From Kappaphycus alvarezii (Eukaryota; Rhodophyta; Florideophyceae; Gigartinales; Solieriaceae): a stretch of 64,000 nt of DNA. Shown here in pieces: positions 10,510 to 21,615 of this stretch. Position 1 is the stretch's first letter. Each line of letters opens with the position of its first letter. The notes below the pieces were generated by a model. That model worked only from the letters and a program-made list of their open reading frames with translations. It had not been told where the DNA came from and made no database searches. The translations under genes and the position numbers were made by a program. Location of the stretch: positions 1 to 64,000 of the forward strand of contig NADL03000740.1 in NCBI GenBank assembly GCA_002205965.3. The letters run 5' to 3'.

Positions 10510-12779
10510 CTGTCTTCAGAATATACTTTACCCTGTATTAGTAAATAGATGAGAGGCCACGCCACTCGGTGATGTAATTTATCAGTATGGTGCCCAAATT
10601 TTTCTTCATGCTGTTCATTTTTACGTCGAGCATGGCCATTTGAAGAGATATAATTTTATAGAGAACTTTTCTCTATTCAGAGCTCGGACATAAGGACCCG
10701 AGTTGTCTACTTTAATCTCTATTTTATAATCAAGCATGGGACAAATTTAGATCACTTCAAGCATATTTGGGTGGAAAGATGGAACACAATCAACTAATAA
10801 CTATATTTTAAACTATCTAGACGATCGAATGTGACTTTTCTTGTCTTACAAGAGCTTAGGGTCACGATCTTGAACAGATACTTCCCCAGCAGACTTATTT
10901 GCGCCGGTAGTATCCAACTTCTCTTTTAGAGGTAGAAATTTGGTCCTGTGTTCCACTCCTGTCTCATGAGACACAGTATTTCTGTACTGATAGAGGGTAA
11001 AGCAACCGAACAAATTTTTGACCGAGTCGGAGCATAGAATTTCAAATGCAGTAAATTTTCAGAGACGAAGAGTATGCTTCACAAATAACGTGATCCTCGG
11101 TAGACGAGCATCTGAAAAACTGCACCTAAACCATATTTCTTTCTATAATATTTGCCATGTCAATAAAAGTCTGAATGGTCTCACGTATTATGTGTTTATA
11201 GGTGGTAATACTGTACTTCTAAAGGGAAAAGCTATTTGTGGCGCCAAAATCGATCAAAGTGTCTTTGGACTTCTTTTTCCTAATACGACTACTTTGTCAC
11301 GGAATATCGCAATATTTGTGGCTTCGAAGTCGCGTAGATTACCGAACCCGAGATATTTGATGTCATAAAACTAGGAAAAAGTGTGTAGTGACGGTTCCAT
11401 GTGGCGAATATCGGCAAATAAGTAATCCTGGCCTTTTAAGCGATTGCTTTGGAAAAATTGGTCTTTCTGGTTTTCTTGGGTGCTTTCTAAGTTTTTTTAT
11501 TCCTTCGAATGCCCTCAAAGAATAGATTCTTGAAGATGATGGACAGTTGGACCACCTACAGGGCACCTCCCACAGGGAGGAATCCAAACACGATCTAAAT
11601 CATTTCTTGAAGAGTCAGAAGCTAATGCAATTACCAGGTGTATCACAATAATAACATCTATGGTTGTTTACATCATTGTCCGCTGACTTCAACAAATATG
11701 GCGCAAATTTATTTCAAGCTGTGTAAATTTTGCCTACCTGCTGAAATCCACTGTTTTTGGATTTCGACGGAGAAAGCTTGTTTCCCTTATCAGCTTTTGT
11801 GGATTAATATTAGATTTTATTGAGTTGTTCGGATTTGAACTTCACTTCAGCTCTGAGTTGTCTTTACTTTCCACTTATTCCTTACGAATCAGCGTTAAAA
11901 ACACATCTTTTCCGGACAGATCTTTAATGTAAGTATCGAGCTCATAGAAGAGCTTATAAATTAGGACAAATGCTTCTCAAAATGCTTCCTTTCGTCATAT
12001 ATTGTGACAAAGATTCTGTTTTAAGTTTTAGAACAGTTGTGCTGATGAAGTGGTGTGAAGTGGAGAAAATTCCTCCCACAAGTTTTCTCTGTTTTTCATC
12101 GACATTGACGATTTGCAAGGTCTGGGAAAGAACGAAAAGGCCAAAGCACAGTAAAATATCGCATTCGAATTCGGCGTAATTCCTAAGCCGTCCAGTGAAA
12201 CAATTTGTGGTTATAGATCAAAGGGGATCATTGATGTCAACGATTAATGATGCTCGTGGTACTGTTAAGAAGTGTCGTCATCGAATCAAAAGAGTGGCCC
12301 TGCATTTCGATATCGAATATTAAAATTCAAGCTAGTCAACACACTTCATGAGTAAATCAAAAATTCGTGCCAGATCCACCTCCTTTCCGGCTGATACTGG
12401 AGCTTCTAAATTTATATGATCTGATACTGTCATTTGGGACAAGTGAAACATTTTAATCATCAATTATTTGTTAAACAATGTGATCATGGTCGTTGCCAGA
12501 AATTGCTCATTGTAATTGTCTTTCAAACTCAAATTACGCGGAAAAGTGAAGCCCTTAATTGTAAGTCGAGTCAAAAATGTTCCTTTGGGGAGATTAGGCA
12601 TACTCTTTTCGCATAATTATGGAGGTGATTCTTCTACATTATAATGGACTAATTCATCAAGTCAGAGTAAACAATTGCCTGAAAATCCAAAAAGAATCTT
12701 GGAAGACCACCTAGATAGGTTGTATTGAAAAAGGGCCTTATTGATCGTGACTGCCATTTCACAGACATGGAAGAGCCTT
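10510..12779. other. AT-rich stretch without a recognisable gene; faint retroelement leader signal
   Basis: No frame here resembles a known protein. A short GAGTCGGAGCATAGAATTT near 11026 closely matches the sequence at about 32,683, just before copia fossil 32.6-37.8 kb, so an old leader or LTR end may lie here, upstream of the copia protease region at 13.1 kb. The 116-codon frame at 11,018-11,368 starts within that match and is probably chance. Confidence 0.35.
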
Positions 12780-14000
12780 TGGTAGAAGATTAGGTGCTTC
12801 AAGAAGATAATATATTCGAGAACTTTGAATATGGCATACCACTTCCCTATATCACTCCGGCGGTTGCTGATGCTAATCGGAATATCCCAAAATTTCTTCT
12901 AGGTGGCGAGGAAACTTGGAGCCACCTCGTCATTGTAATGAAAATTTTCGCTTTTCAAGAAGACAAGGGCCCTTATGGGGGGTATATTCGTCTCTAATAT
13001 ACAAAGATAACCTTGTAAAAGTCTCACTGTCGGGTTTCTACGCGATATAAGAGCTGCCAAATCAGCCATCAGGGAGTGATAAATCCTATTTATACCTTCT
13101 TCATATAGTATGGTCCGAGATAACTCCATCTAAGGATCTTTTCAGATTCGCTGAGGCGACTTACGATTCCATTGGCCGCGTTTTCACCCTAATTGATACA
13201 ACTCCTGATGTATCACCCATTCAAGTGAAATTGGACATTGTAGATGCCTAATTACCAAACTTTATTGGAATATACTTCCTTTAAAAGAACTAAATGAGCT
13301 ATTTTAATATATAATTAGAGCTTCCCGCTCATGAAACAAAAAATCATTTTTTGTGTATGCGTAGTGTGCGCCAATGTTTGGAATTGCAAGTAATTACTTA
13401 TTTGTTCTAATTAGCTTTGTAAAGTAAAATCAGTTTAAAAGCGCTCAAATATCCAAACTAAACCGTCAGCTACCCCACAAATCTGTAAAACATCTTTTGA
13501 AACTTATCAAGAAGTCAGACCAGAAAGATTCTATGATGGAATCTCTGCACAATCTTCAAGATACACAGAGAAAATTCTATCCTTGTCAAATAATGTAACG
13601 TTACACAAATCTTATCTACTTCATAACGCTTGAAGAAAATGTACGCTTCAACAGGCGTATGCTCTTTGGAATAATATATATTAGTGTAACACCGGTTTTG
13701 CACATCTCACAGGAAGGAACGAGTTTTCCTACTGCTATAATACTTAGAATAGTTTCGACAGAAAACGTTTGGAGATTTATCATGAAATTACTGGTAAGAT
13801 TTTATAAAGGATTTCCTACTCTAATCTTGACCCGTCACGGATCAAACATATGAGAAGATTCATCTTTAATGCTCGACTATCATATTTTGAATTAAAGAAA
13901 CAGGCATAACGTAGCACCCAAGCCTTGGATCAGGAGAATGGTAACATGAAACGTCAACTAGTACATATCGCACGATTATGAAGAGTACACTCAATACAGG
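12780..14000 (+). mobile_element. Ty1/copia-like fossil: protease, pre-integrase and integrase parts
   Basis: Three consecutive blocks match the diatom-type copia pol order. About 13,140-13,255: FRFAEATYDSIGRVF followed by SPIQVKLDIVDA, the end of the protease region. About 13,440-13,590: SKLNRQLPHKSVKHLLKLI and a closing CQIM, the pre-integrase zinc region. About 13,630-13,860: PVLHISQEGTSFPTA and a VSTENVWRFIMKLL block ending in GFPTLILTRHGS, the integrase core. It is an old fossil with many breaks. Its reverse transcriptase is not recognisable downstream. The upstream boundary is not resolved. The match is from memory of the family, but three ordered blocks make chance unlikely. Confidence 0.65.
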
Positions 14001-16449
14001 AAGTTAAATTGACCATTAATACTCTGTAAAGGGTACAAATAATAATCTCGTACCGAAACTGTTTGCTCCCTCGGCCCCCTTATTATTTGATCGAACGTGG
14101 CAGAAGAGAAGAAAATGCAGCAACTGATATGGAAATCTATACTTTCAAACTCATACGTCAGGGCATACATAATTTTGTTCCCCGTTAACAGCCTGATACT
14201 GCCACTGGGCTGAACTCTTCCTTATTTGGTGCTAGGGATCGTTTTTTTCTGTATCAGCGAATAGATATGAACGTTTGTAAAATTTGTCACTGATTAAAAA
14301 AGGAATATGTCTTCGTTCGCATTTGGAAAGTCGGTCCAGCAAAAATGGAAAATTTCGTTCAATCCAAGCCGGAAATTACTTTGGAGAAACTCTCTTCTAC
14401 TTAAGTACCTAACTTTTGCCAGCTTTTTGCAATTTTGAGTTAAAATTAGAGACTTTTATTTTATTAAAGGTATATAAATTAAATCAAAGAGATAATAAAG
14501 TAACAAGCTTAGAAATAAATACCGTGAAGAATAAGGAAATAGTTCCATTTCTCCGTCGCGTAACGTTCAAATTCAACCTTAACAAGGACAAAAGTCCCTA
14601 TAGAATTTTATAAACAATCCTCTTAGACCTTTTGGTCAAGTCTTACAGCAACTGGAAAATAAAGTAAATTTTCCGGGATTTCATGGGTCCACATTGCTAT
14701 AAGATGAACAGTATACTGTTTCACCTCTCTTCGAACTTTCAACTACATTCAGTCTAGTTACTACTTGAGATAGCAGAAATTTATGGATTAGATAGGTGCG
14801 TTGCTGATATCATGTAACGTTACTTTCAATCTTCAGAGCCGCTTGCAAGAGATATGTTAATCAATAATCTCATTCAAAAGTTCCAGTTCGAGCGTATCCG
14901 TTGTTTGAAGTTTCCTCGCCCACGTTATGGTCTATATGACTGAAAAAAGCATATGAAAAAAAGTTAAGACAAACACCAAAGCTACATAATAGAGAATAAT
15001 CTCTCCTTATTTACCCTGTACTATACTTAATACCAGCTGATAGATCTCTGAAGGTTCTGAGAGAAAAGTGAGTGGATAAAATAAGTTGTTGTGGTGATAA
15101 GTATTTCTGTAAGCTCTCGAAGCTAATGAATGAGATTATCAAGACTAAAAAAAATAAATTTTACCATACGAATTAGCTGGGGTTATTATAGGCGGAAAAG
15201 GGTGATCGCTACATCAATCAAATCGAAAACCCGCGCAAAATTCCTGTGAATGCGTCTTTCAATAAATTTAAATCTATTCTATGGTACTGTTTTAGCTGTA
15301 AATTTTAAGAAGCAACTCCTTATTGTAAGTATTGTAGATATGAATATTAAAGAGAAGTTGCTCGCCTAATGTAGACCGCAGATCATAAGGATGATAAATA
15401 AGACAATAAAGCATTCAGTACAAAATCGCGTTAGCCTCTAGATTCTATGATTGGCCTTGAACATAAAAATCATTGTCATAGTATAGAGATCTTCATTTGC
15501 GAGGAACCAACACCTGACTTCAAAAAATATGGCATGCGCTATTTACTTAAGATACAGAGAAACTGAATACTATATACCCCAAGTATTTCAAGTCCAGGTG
15601 CGTCATAATGTATGCAATATCTGGATTTTTAATCGAAATAAGCAATATGCCTAACGTAGGAATCTAGATTTTAGAAAACTTGAAGACATTTATTATCGAA
15701 CTCCTATCATTTTAGCTACTTAACTAAAGCGAGAGTATGTGTAACTTTATTTAAAATTGTTCACTCCACTTTAACAGAGGAAATTTCTGGACATTGCAGC
15801 ACCCGGAAAAAGTTTTGAGGACTTAGAAATCTCTGATATAGGTTTCCTTTGAAACAGCAAAAATATTTCAGATGAATTGAAAAAATCAATTATCGAGGCT
15901 CTTACTAGAAGAGTTATAAACATATGTCAACTTAATGTGCAACCTTATCAATAGATCACTCGCTCTGAAGAAGCATCTTGAGGATATATGCTTTATCCGA
16001 AATGTATTTCGAAAACTTCGACCATAATTGCCCGGACAAAGGGCCATCACGAAACCTATATCAATGAGAATAAAGTTAAACTATTAGAGCCTCTTCAGAT
16101 TCTAAAATAAATTAAAAAGCGTTGCCGTCAGAGTTGACGGACGCAGTGATCAACGCGAGGACTTTTACTGAGTTAGGTTACGAAGAGAACAATCCAAAAG
16201 CCGCTGCAGACACTCAAAAATAATATGAAAGTCCATCTTGCCGCAAATGTCGTAGAACCAAACTGATCTTCGGCTTTTAAAGACTCAGCTGCATACCCAT
16301 CTCGGGCACTATTTTCCCGGTCTGTTTTGGATTTTTGCAAATGATGTGTCCTAGTAGCCACTCTCGCTGGCCTCTCTTCACCCTCGCTTATAAATTAACT
16401 AATCTTATTTACTATTTATGGCGTTACACAGCTCTGCTGCTTGCTAGAC
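14001..16449. other. AT-rich stretch, no gene seen
   Basis: Strongly AT-rich with dense stops in all frames. It probably holds decayed remains of the copia fossil to its left, but I cannot match any reverse transcriptase or RNase H motif. The 181-codon plus frame at 16,335-16,880 is the antisense shadow of the pogo-like relic. Confidence 0.4.
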
Positions 16450-17650
16450 ACGAACTTTTCAATCTTTCCAGGAAGATTGTAATTGAACAACTGCTGCTGA
16501 GCCTTAAAAGCTCCTGGACTACCAGCCAATACGGTAACATCGGTTCATTTACGGCAGAATCATTTCAAGTCAGGTCGGATACGCGTCCTTATTCTCCCGA
16601 TGTCCCTCGAATTCGTACCGAGTATATTGAAGTGACCTACACTACTGAGAACATGTTCTCTATTTTCTATTATTATCTTCTCAAATTCAAGACTAATTCT
16701 GTTTCGAGACACGCGTCCATCAAGAATCAGAACTATAGTATCGTCCCAATATTATTCCGAATAAAACCATTGACTTGTTCAATGGCAGCATGGAGTACAT
16801 CTATTTCCATCAAACCGTTATCGTTGACCTCAACAACTACCGGAGACGAGGGGAACTATCCTCCAGATGAAAGACGGTAGGCAACCATTAAAAGCTCCCC
16901 TGTAATTTCCATTAACAGGATCAAAGCAGCGCTCATTGAGTTTCATTCCTTGCACGATGGAGAAAGGATCATCTTTAAACCACTGACAGAAACAAAAAAA
17001 CAACCGTAACGTGTTTATAGGCCTCTTTATTAACACTGGACGCCTTGTGCTCTCTTGCATGACTATACACAGGACTACAGACTTCCTCCCTCGCTCCCCA
17101 TATCCCATCAATCGCTGTTTCGTCCATGTTCCAAATTCGGTCGGGTTTGGCAAGGATACCGGGGTGGCTCCCTTTTTTTAACAGAAGTATACGAAAAAAG
17201 CGATCGATTTGCTCTAAATCTTCTGTATTTAGTTTTGAGAGTTCTTCGCATTCCTGAGCTCGAAATCTCACTTACCGATCGCGTGCTCGAAAAACCCGCA
17301 ACGTATCCTGGCAAATAATACTTTTCTCGAGACTACGAGGACCACTCGAAGAAATCCTTGCCATCATATATCGAAGTGGGTCATACCCTAGGGCGGCTAA
17401 ACGACTCGCCCGAAAAGAGAAGGCGCTGGACAATTACCTGCTCCTCGTCTCCTGTCAACACAGTTATTCTTCCCCCTAACGCTTTCCTCTGAAAAATCCT
17501 TTGGAAATTTTCTTCATCCCCCTTGTCCAAGCACTACCTCGTTTCTCTAGCGACACTCTTGCTTGCAGATACGATGCCCGCTAACGCTCTGACAGAGAGC
17601 TTCTTTTCAGCTTTGATGGCGCTCTTTATGTTGCATTATAATAAGCGCAT
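16450..17650 (-). pseudogene. pogo-like (CENP-B/Tigger-type) DNA transposase relic
   Basis: Read on the minus strand the parts come in the family order. Near 17,640-17,550: a psq-type helix-turn-helix (IKAEKKLSVRALAGIVSASK). Near 17,480-17,400: a CENP-B-like helix region (LGGRITVLTGDEEQVIVQRL). Near 17,140-17,110: the first catalytic motif, KPDRIWNMDETA. Then a HVTVV strand near 17,010, a SIVQGMKLNE block near 16,950, and DDTIVLILDG near 16,750 with the second catalytic aspartate. These cut-and-paste transposases bind element ends through the N-terminal domains. The coding region is broken by several frameshifts and stops: the helix-turn-helix, CENP-B and DDE blocks lie in different frames. 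No terminal inverted repeats were found by eye. A host CENP-B-like gene is less likely because of the decay. Confidence 0.7.
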
Positions 17651-18918
17651 TTTCACAGGATTTCAGTCTGAGTGTCTGGCACTTGCCTTTGCTTGAGTTG
17701 CACTCTGCATCCTCATGGATCGAGATATCGTTCACTGGGTCCTTGCATAGTTTGTGTTTTTACTCGCGGACCGAGTGGTACCCAACTGGTTCATTGCTAT
17801 GAGATTGCAGGAGGAACTTGGTATAGAAAAGGCGGAGGGCGCGCTTTGGCAGTTCGTGTTTGGCGGGATCACACTAATTTTGTCCCAAAATTTTCCTGCT
17901 GTCCAGAATTGACCTGGTCTCAAGAGGTACGTACTGTACAGTACAGTTGCGGAAGAATATGCAGCGTGGCATATGTGGATAGCTTTATTGGAAGCGATGT
18001 AGGACACAACTCGAGCATTCCAGAAGCTCAAACATACATAAATCAAGGGTCAAGGCCAATTGCAATATGAGCTTAGCACTGGTTGACGCAAAAGAGCAAG
18101 TCAAGCATATTCAATTGCAACATCCAAGAAGGGAAAGAGCAAGGAAATGAGTATGTCGGAAATGAAGAGTAGACATACGAATTGAACAGATACGAGCAAA
18201 GGAATCAAACAATGGCAACAAGCGATGCGTCATCAAAGGACTAGCATCTACTGATGTGATCGTAGCATGAAGTGAGAAGTGTAGTGAATGAATGCAAAGT
18301 GGTATAACCGACCACATCTTCCATGCATTAAAATAACCCAAAAATTCCCCCTGAGTGGTATATAAACGATAGAATAGCGGCCCTGGCCAGCAACGGAAAG
18401 GGAGCAACCGCCGGCAGCCTTGTGCCGATTCACTTCGCCTTTGCCTGCAGGTACAAAATAGCATCTCTATCCTCTGAACGCGAATCGGCCCCTCCCACAA
18501 TCTGTCAGAACAAGCATTACAGCTAGCACATCGATAACAGTACATTACTGTACATGTAGCACAGAGTCTATTGATAAAGCACAACCAAACTTGGAAAGAG
18601 AGTTAACTGTAAAATTTGTTTGTGCTGTTCTAATTGTTTAATTCACAGTCAAAATCGCTATCATTGCTGGTGCTCTATTAGCACAAGCCCCAACCCCTTC
18701 CGATGAGTTGATTATAATTTACTGTACTGTACACTGTATTGTTGTACATACAGTATTGCTGCGTGGCAAATGGGTCGTCGCACGGACTAGACCGGGACAA
18801 GTTTTGACACAGAGCTTTGTCTGGAAAACAAACACCTCAACGGAGCACATCAAAAGTACTCTTAGCTGGGAGAAAGCTCTCGCCTCTTCATCAGGCGAGT
18901 TGGTGGAGAGCAGTGCCG
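17651..18918. other. Intergenic region upstream of DPH2 with TACAG/TACTGTA repeats
   Basis: No credible coding frame. Base composition is more balanced than in the AT-rich regions. Short TACAG/TACTGTAC microsatellite motifs occur at about 17,930-17,946, 18,538-18,556 and 18,718-18,755; the last lies 160 bp before the DPH2 start and could be part of the promoter region. A conserved 41-bp repeat lies at 18,303-18,343 and is followed by TATATAAACG near 18,359. Confidence 0.5.
18303..18343 (+). repeat. 41-bp conserved repeat, single copy here, also in both palindrome arms
   Basis: The 41 bases starting TATAACCGACCACATCTTCC and ending in AATAACCCAAAA occur identically at 51,931-51,971 (same strand) and 58,650-58,690 (opposite strand). 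Sequence on either side is unrelated apart from a following TTCCCC. On the minus strand the tails of the LINE fragments at 27.9 and 46.8 kb carry a relative of it (about 29 of 37 positions the same). The best guess is the 3' tail of a LINE or of a SINE using that tail; a shared promoter element is the alternative. Confidence 0.75.
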
Positions 18919-20472
18919 ATGGCCAATTTACCAGAGGTCAGTTTGCTCTCGCTCTCCAAGTGGCTCGGAAGTGAGAAGGAACAGACCACAGAAGATCTCC
19001 TCCAGCAAACGATTCAAGTTATCGATGATTTCCGAGTGGAACCGACTACCCGAACTTTATGCGACTCGGCGACAGGAGCATCCTTCGTCGTTGCGTTGCA
19101 GTTCCCTGACAGTCTTCTTCATCGTGCCCCGATTGTATGCGAAGCTTTTCGACTCTTTGCTGAAATGCTACGACCGCAAATTGGGATCTCGACCTCTCTC
19201 AACTTTTTCATACTTGGCGATACATCCTACGGGGAATGCTGCATTGATGAGGTTGCGGCAATGCATGTCAACGCCAATATCGTTGTTCATTACGGGAACG
19301 CATGCTTCTCGCCAACCCGATCCCTACCTTGCATTTACGTATTCCCAAGATGCAATTTTGGCGAGCCCGATACCACGGCAGCAGTTCTAAAGAGTGCCAT
19401 AGAGAAAACCCTCCTTCACGGAAACACGGAGCGCCTCGTCATCTTGTATGACTCCGACCTGAGCCCATGCATTCGTGGAGATGCATTCGCGGTGAACGAC
19501 AAGCTCATACCCCTATGCCATTCCAAGAACAGCACAGAGATATCCATTGCATCTTTGCTCGTAGGGCATCTTGACACCTGTCTCCAGCCCGGCGATCATG
19601 AAAGTATGAATGAAAGCTTTGAGCATATTGGAGCTCTCCGTTACGAAAAGAACGACGTACCAATCCAACTCACAACATTCCTGTGGCTTACTTCGCAGTC
19701 GATATGTGAAGGGTGGCCCTCAGCTGTCCGAAATGCTGCATTAAAGCTGAGCACCGGTCCAGAACCACATTGTGCGGGATTTTTCGGCGTTTGCATAACA
19801 GAGGATCCAGGATCCGGCCCTCTTTTGGTTAATGCGTCGAAAATAATTCGGAGGCGATATAGCGTGCTTTCAAAGGCCAAGCATGCAGAGCGCATCGGTA
19901 TTGTTCCTGGGACACTGGGAATCTCGGGCAATATGAGTATTATTCAGCGGTGCCAGGATATTGCATTGAAAGCGGGGAAGCGGTCCTACATGATATTGGT
20001 TGGAAAGCCAAATCCATCCAAACTTGCAAACTTTCCTGAGATAGACATATTTGTCTTGGTTGCTTGCCCACAGAACGCCATATTGGATAGCAGAGACTAC
20101 TTGCGGCCGATCGTTACACCGATGGAACTCGAGGCAGCTTTGCTGCAAGATGGGGACATTTTCAGTGAACCATATTCGGTTGATTTCAGGGATCTTCTGA
20201 GAAGAGAGCCCTTAGGCAAGCATGCAGATGTTGTTGAGCAGGAAGGAGTGGTGAATGAAGCGTCCTTGACCACTCGCGGAGACTGGTCGGTATCAGTAAT
20301 AGGAAATGAAGCTGGAGCTGATTATCTTAAGAATCGTCATTGGAAGGGTCTTAGCTACAGTTCCGGAGGTACAGAGGATGATATCGATATTTCGCGTCTG
20401 TCTCTGGATGTCAAATTGGGCCAAAGTGGGATCGCATTCAAGTATGACAGAGAGGTCGCCCTTTCCCCATAA
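18919..20472 (+). CDS. DPH2: 2-(3-amino-3-carboxypropyl)histidine synthase subunit 2 (diphthamide biosynthesis protein Dph2)
   Basis: This is the partner subunit of Dph1 in the iron-sulfur radical-SAM enzyme that transfers an aminocarboxypropyl group from S-adenosylmethionine to a histidine of elongation factor 2, the first step of diphthamide formation in the cytosol. The frame is uninterrupted and, from the ATG at 18,919, gives 517 residues, close to the yeast length. Signatures include GDTSYGECCIDEVAAMHVNA (residues about 100-119) with the first cluster-type cysteines, VVHYGNACFS (about 122-131), GKPNPSKLANFPEID (from about 361), VACP with Cys about 383, and a C-terminal GQSGIAFKYD. The frame is open 34 codons further up to an ATG at 18,817, but that extension looks unlike Dph2, so the inner start is preferred. 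No intron is seen. It converges with the Sec14-like gene. Confidence 0.93.
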   Translation: MANLPEVSLLSLSKWLGSEKEQTTEDLLQQTIQVIDDFRVEPTTRTLCDSATGASFVVALQFPDSLLHRAPIVCEAFRLFAEMLRPQIGISTSLNFFILGDTSYGECCIDEVAAMHVNANIVVHYGNACFSPTRSLPCIYVFPRCNFGEPDTTAAVLKSAIEKTLLHGNTERLVILYDSDLSPCIRGDAFAVNDKLIPLCHSKNSTEISIASLLVGHLDTCLQPGDHESMNESFEHIGALRYEKNDVPIQLTTFLWLTSQSICEGWPSAVRNAALKLSTGPEPHCAGFFGVCITEDPGSGPLLVNASKIIRRRYSVLSKAKHAERIGIVPGTLGISGNMSIIQRCQDIALKAGKRSYMILVGKPNPSKLANFPEIDIFVLVACPQNAILDSRDYLRPIVTPMELEAALLQDGDIFSEPYSVDFRDLLRREPLGKHADVVEQEGVVNEASLTTRGDWSVSVIGNEAGADYLKNRHWKGLSYSSGGTEDDIDISRLSLDVKLGQSGIAFKYDREVALSP

Positions 20473-20827
20473 AGCAAATGAGTGGAGACTTGGGATTCAT
20501 TACCTGAACTACGCAACTTCTACGGTACCAGCTCAATTCATTCAAAAATGTAGCCTATAAAGCTCTACTGTCAATCTTTAAGACAGCCTGAGTCCACATC
20601 AAGAGGCCTCACGTCTATTTGTATGGACTCATGTGTGATCCGGTTTCCCTTTCACAAAACTAAGTGCTCAGGAGATGTCCCGTGGAGATCCCTAAACCCT
20701 CCAATATCAAATCGCTACTAAGAGAAATATTGAGCCGCTCCGGTGCGCCCATCTGGAATTTTCGAACGTCGCCTTACACTCGGAGGACAGTGATGAAATC
20801 TCGATCTAATGTGTCTTTCCTAGTCCA
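20473..20827. other. Short intergenic region between convergent host genes
   Basis: About 355 bp separate the DPH2 stop from the extended end of the CRAL-TRIO gene. No coding frame, hairpin or clear poly-A signal stands out; it must hold both 3' ends. Confidence 0.5.
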
Positions 20828-20901
20828 TCATACCCAGGACTTTTGCAAATTTCCACCAAACTCAGCGGCGATATCGGGCCAGGTGGATGGAAATGAGGCT
20901 T

Positions 20902-21615
20902 CTAACTCACCACCAAGGAAAGAGGGATCGACTTTGGAGATACATACTTTCGAAGCGTAGTAGAGGGATCAGCGTCACCAATCCAGACAATCTTTTCCTT
21001 TGCTCCAGCGTCAATGATTGGACTAATTGCAGTGTATGCCGCACGGATCGTTGTCGGGTAATTTACCAGGAAGACTCGACCTAGCCGCTCAGGGTAGTAG
21101 TCCTGAAGCATTTGAATGCCGTCCTTGACAAGCCTGTATGGGGCATTGCGTCTGATAGACCACTCCCGGAAATCGAGAATTACGATCATCTCATCCAACA
21201 CATAAGTCTCACCGAAATACACCGACTCCAAGAATGAAAGTAAAGCATTTTGGAACGGTACCCTCTCCGCCTTTTTCTTATCAAGCAAACGAATTAGGCC
21301 ATAAACGACTGGCTGCTTGCATGAATTGGGGTTAGAGATGATGTGCATCGGAAAGCAAGCAGAGGGTTTGATAAGATTGGTCCCACTATGAGCCAAAAAG
21401 TTTTCAATGCTCACTGTCCTCCGCCATTGCAATGCATTCTTCATCATTAAAAAGGCTTCTCGGGCATTGTGATGTCTTGCGCGAAGAAACTGGAGCAAAA
21501 GTCGCTCACGTTCCTGGGCGCCGGCGTGAAGAATATCAACAAGTCGATCTTGACCCAAGCGCTTGACAACGTGTTGATTGGGATTGCCAATAGGTCCAAA
21601 GGTTCCATCCACCAT
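20902..21615 (-). CDS. CRAL-TRIO (Sec14-like) domain protein
   Basis: From the ATG at 21,615 the frame gives 237 residues with the two-part Sec14 fold. The N-terminal helical CRAL-TRIO-N part (ERERLLLQFLRARHHNAREA, then MMKNALQWRRT) is at about residues 35-69. The lipid-binding part follows, with VYGLIRLLD, MIVILDFREWS and the hallmark DYYPERLGRVFLVNYPTTI. Such proteins bind phosphatidylinositol or other hydrophobic ligands and move or present them at membranes. The frame stops at 20,902 just where the family's FLGGELE-like end is expected. That end is present in another frame, which reads PSFLGGELEASFPSTW and stays open to 20,828. So the gene has a one-base frame change near 20,918-20,925, either a real lesion or a sequencing error. 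The start could lie in an upstream exon. Confidence 0.82.
   Translation of the reverse strand: MVDGTFGPIGNPNQHVVKRLGQDRLVDILHAGAQERERLLLQFLRARHHNAREAFLMMKNALQWRRTVSIENFLAHSGTNLIKPSACFPMHIISNPNSCKQPVVYGLIRLLDKKKAERVPFQNALLSFLESVYFGETYVLDEMIVILDFREWSIRRNAPYRLVKDGIQMLQDYYPERLGRVFLVNYPTTIRAAYTAISPIIDAGAKEKIVWIGDADPSTTLRKYVSPKSIPLSLVVS

Noticed and set aside
16335-16880. 181-codon plus-strand frame
   Set aside because: Antisense to the pogo-like relic, which gives ordered family motifs on the minus strand.
17672-18584. Frames of 104-157 codons on both strands upstream of DPH2
   Set aside because: They overlap each other, contain microsatellite sequence and resemble no family.
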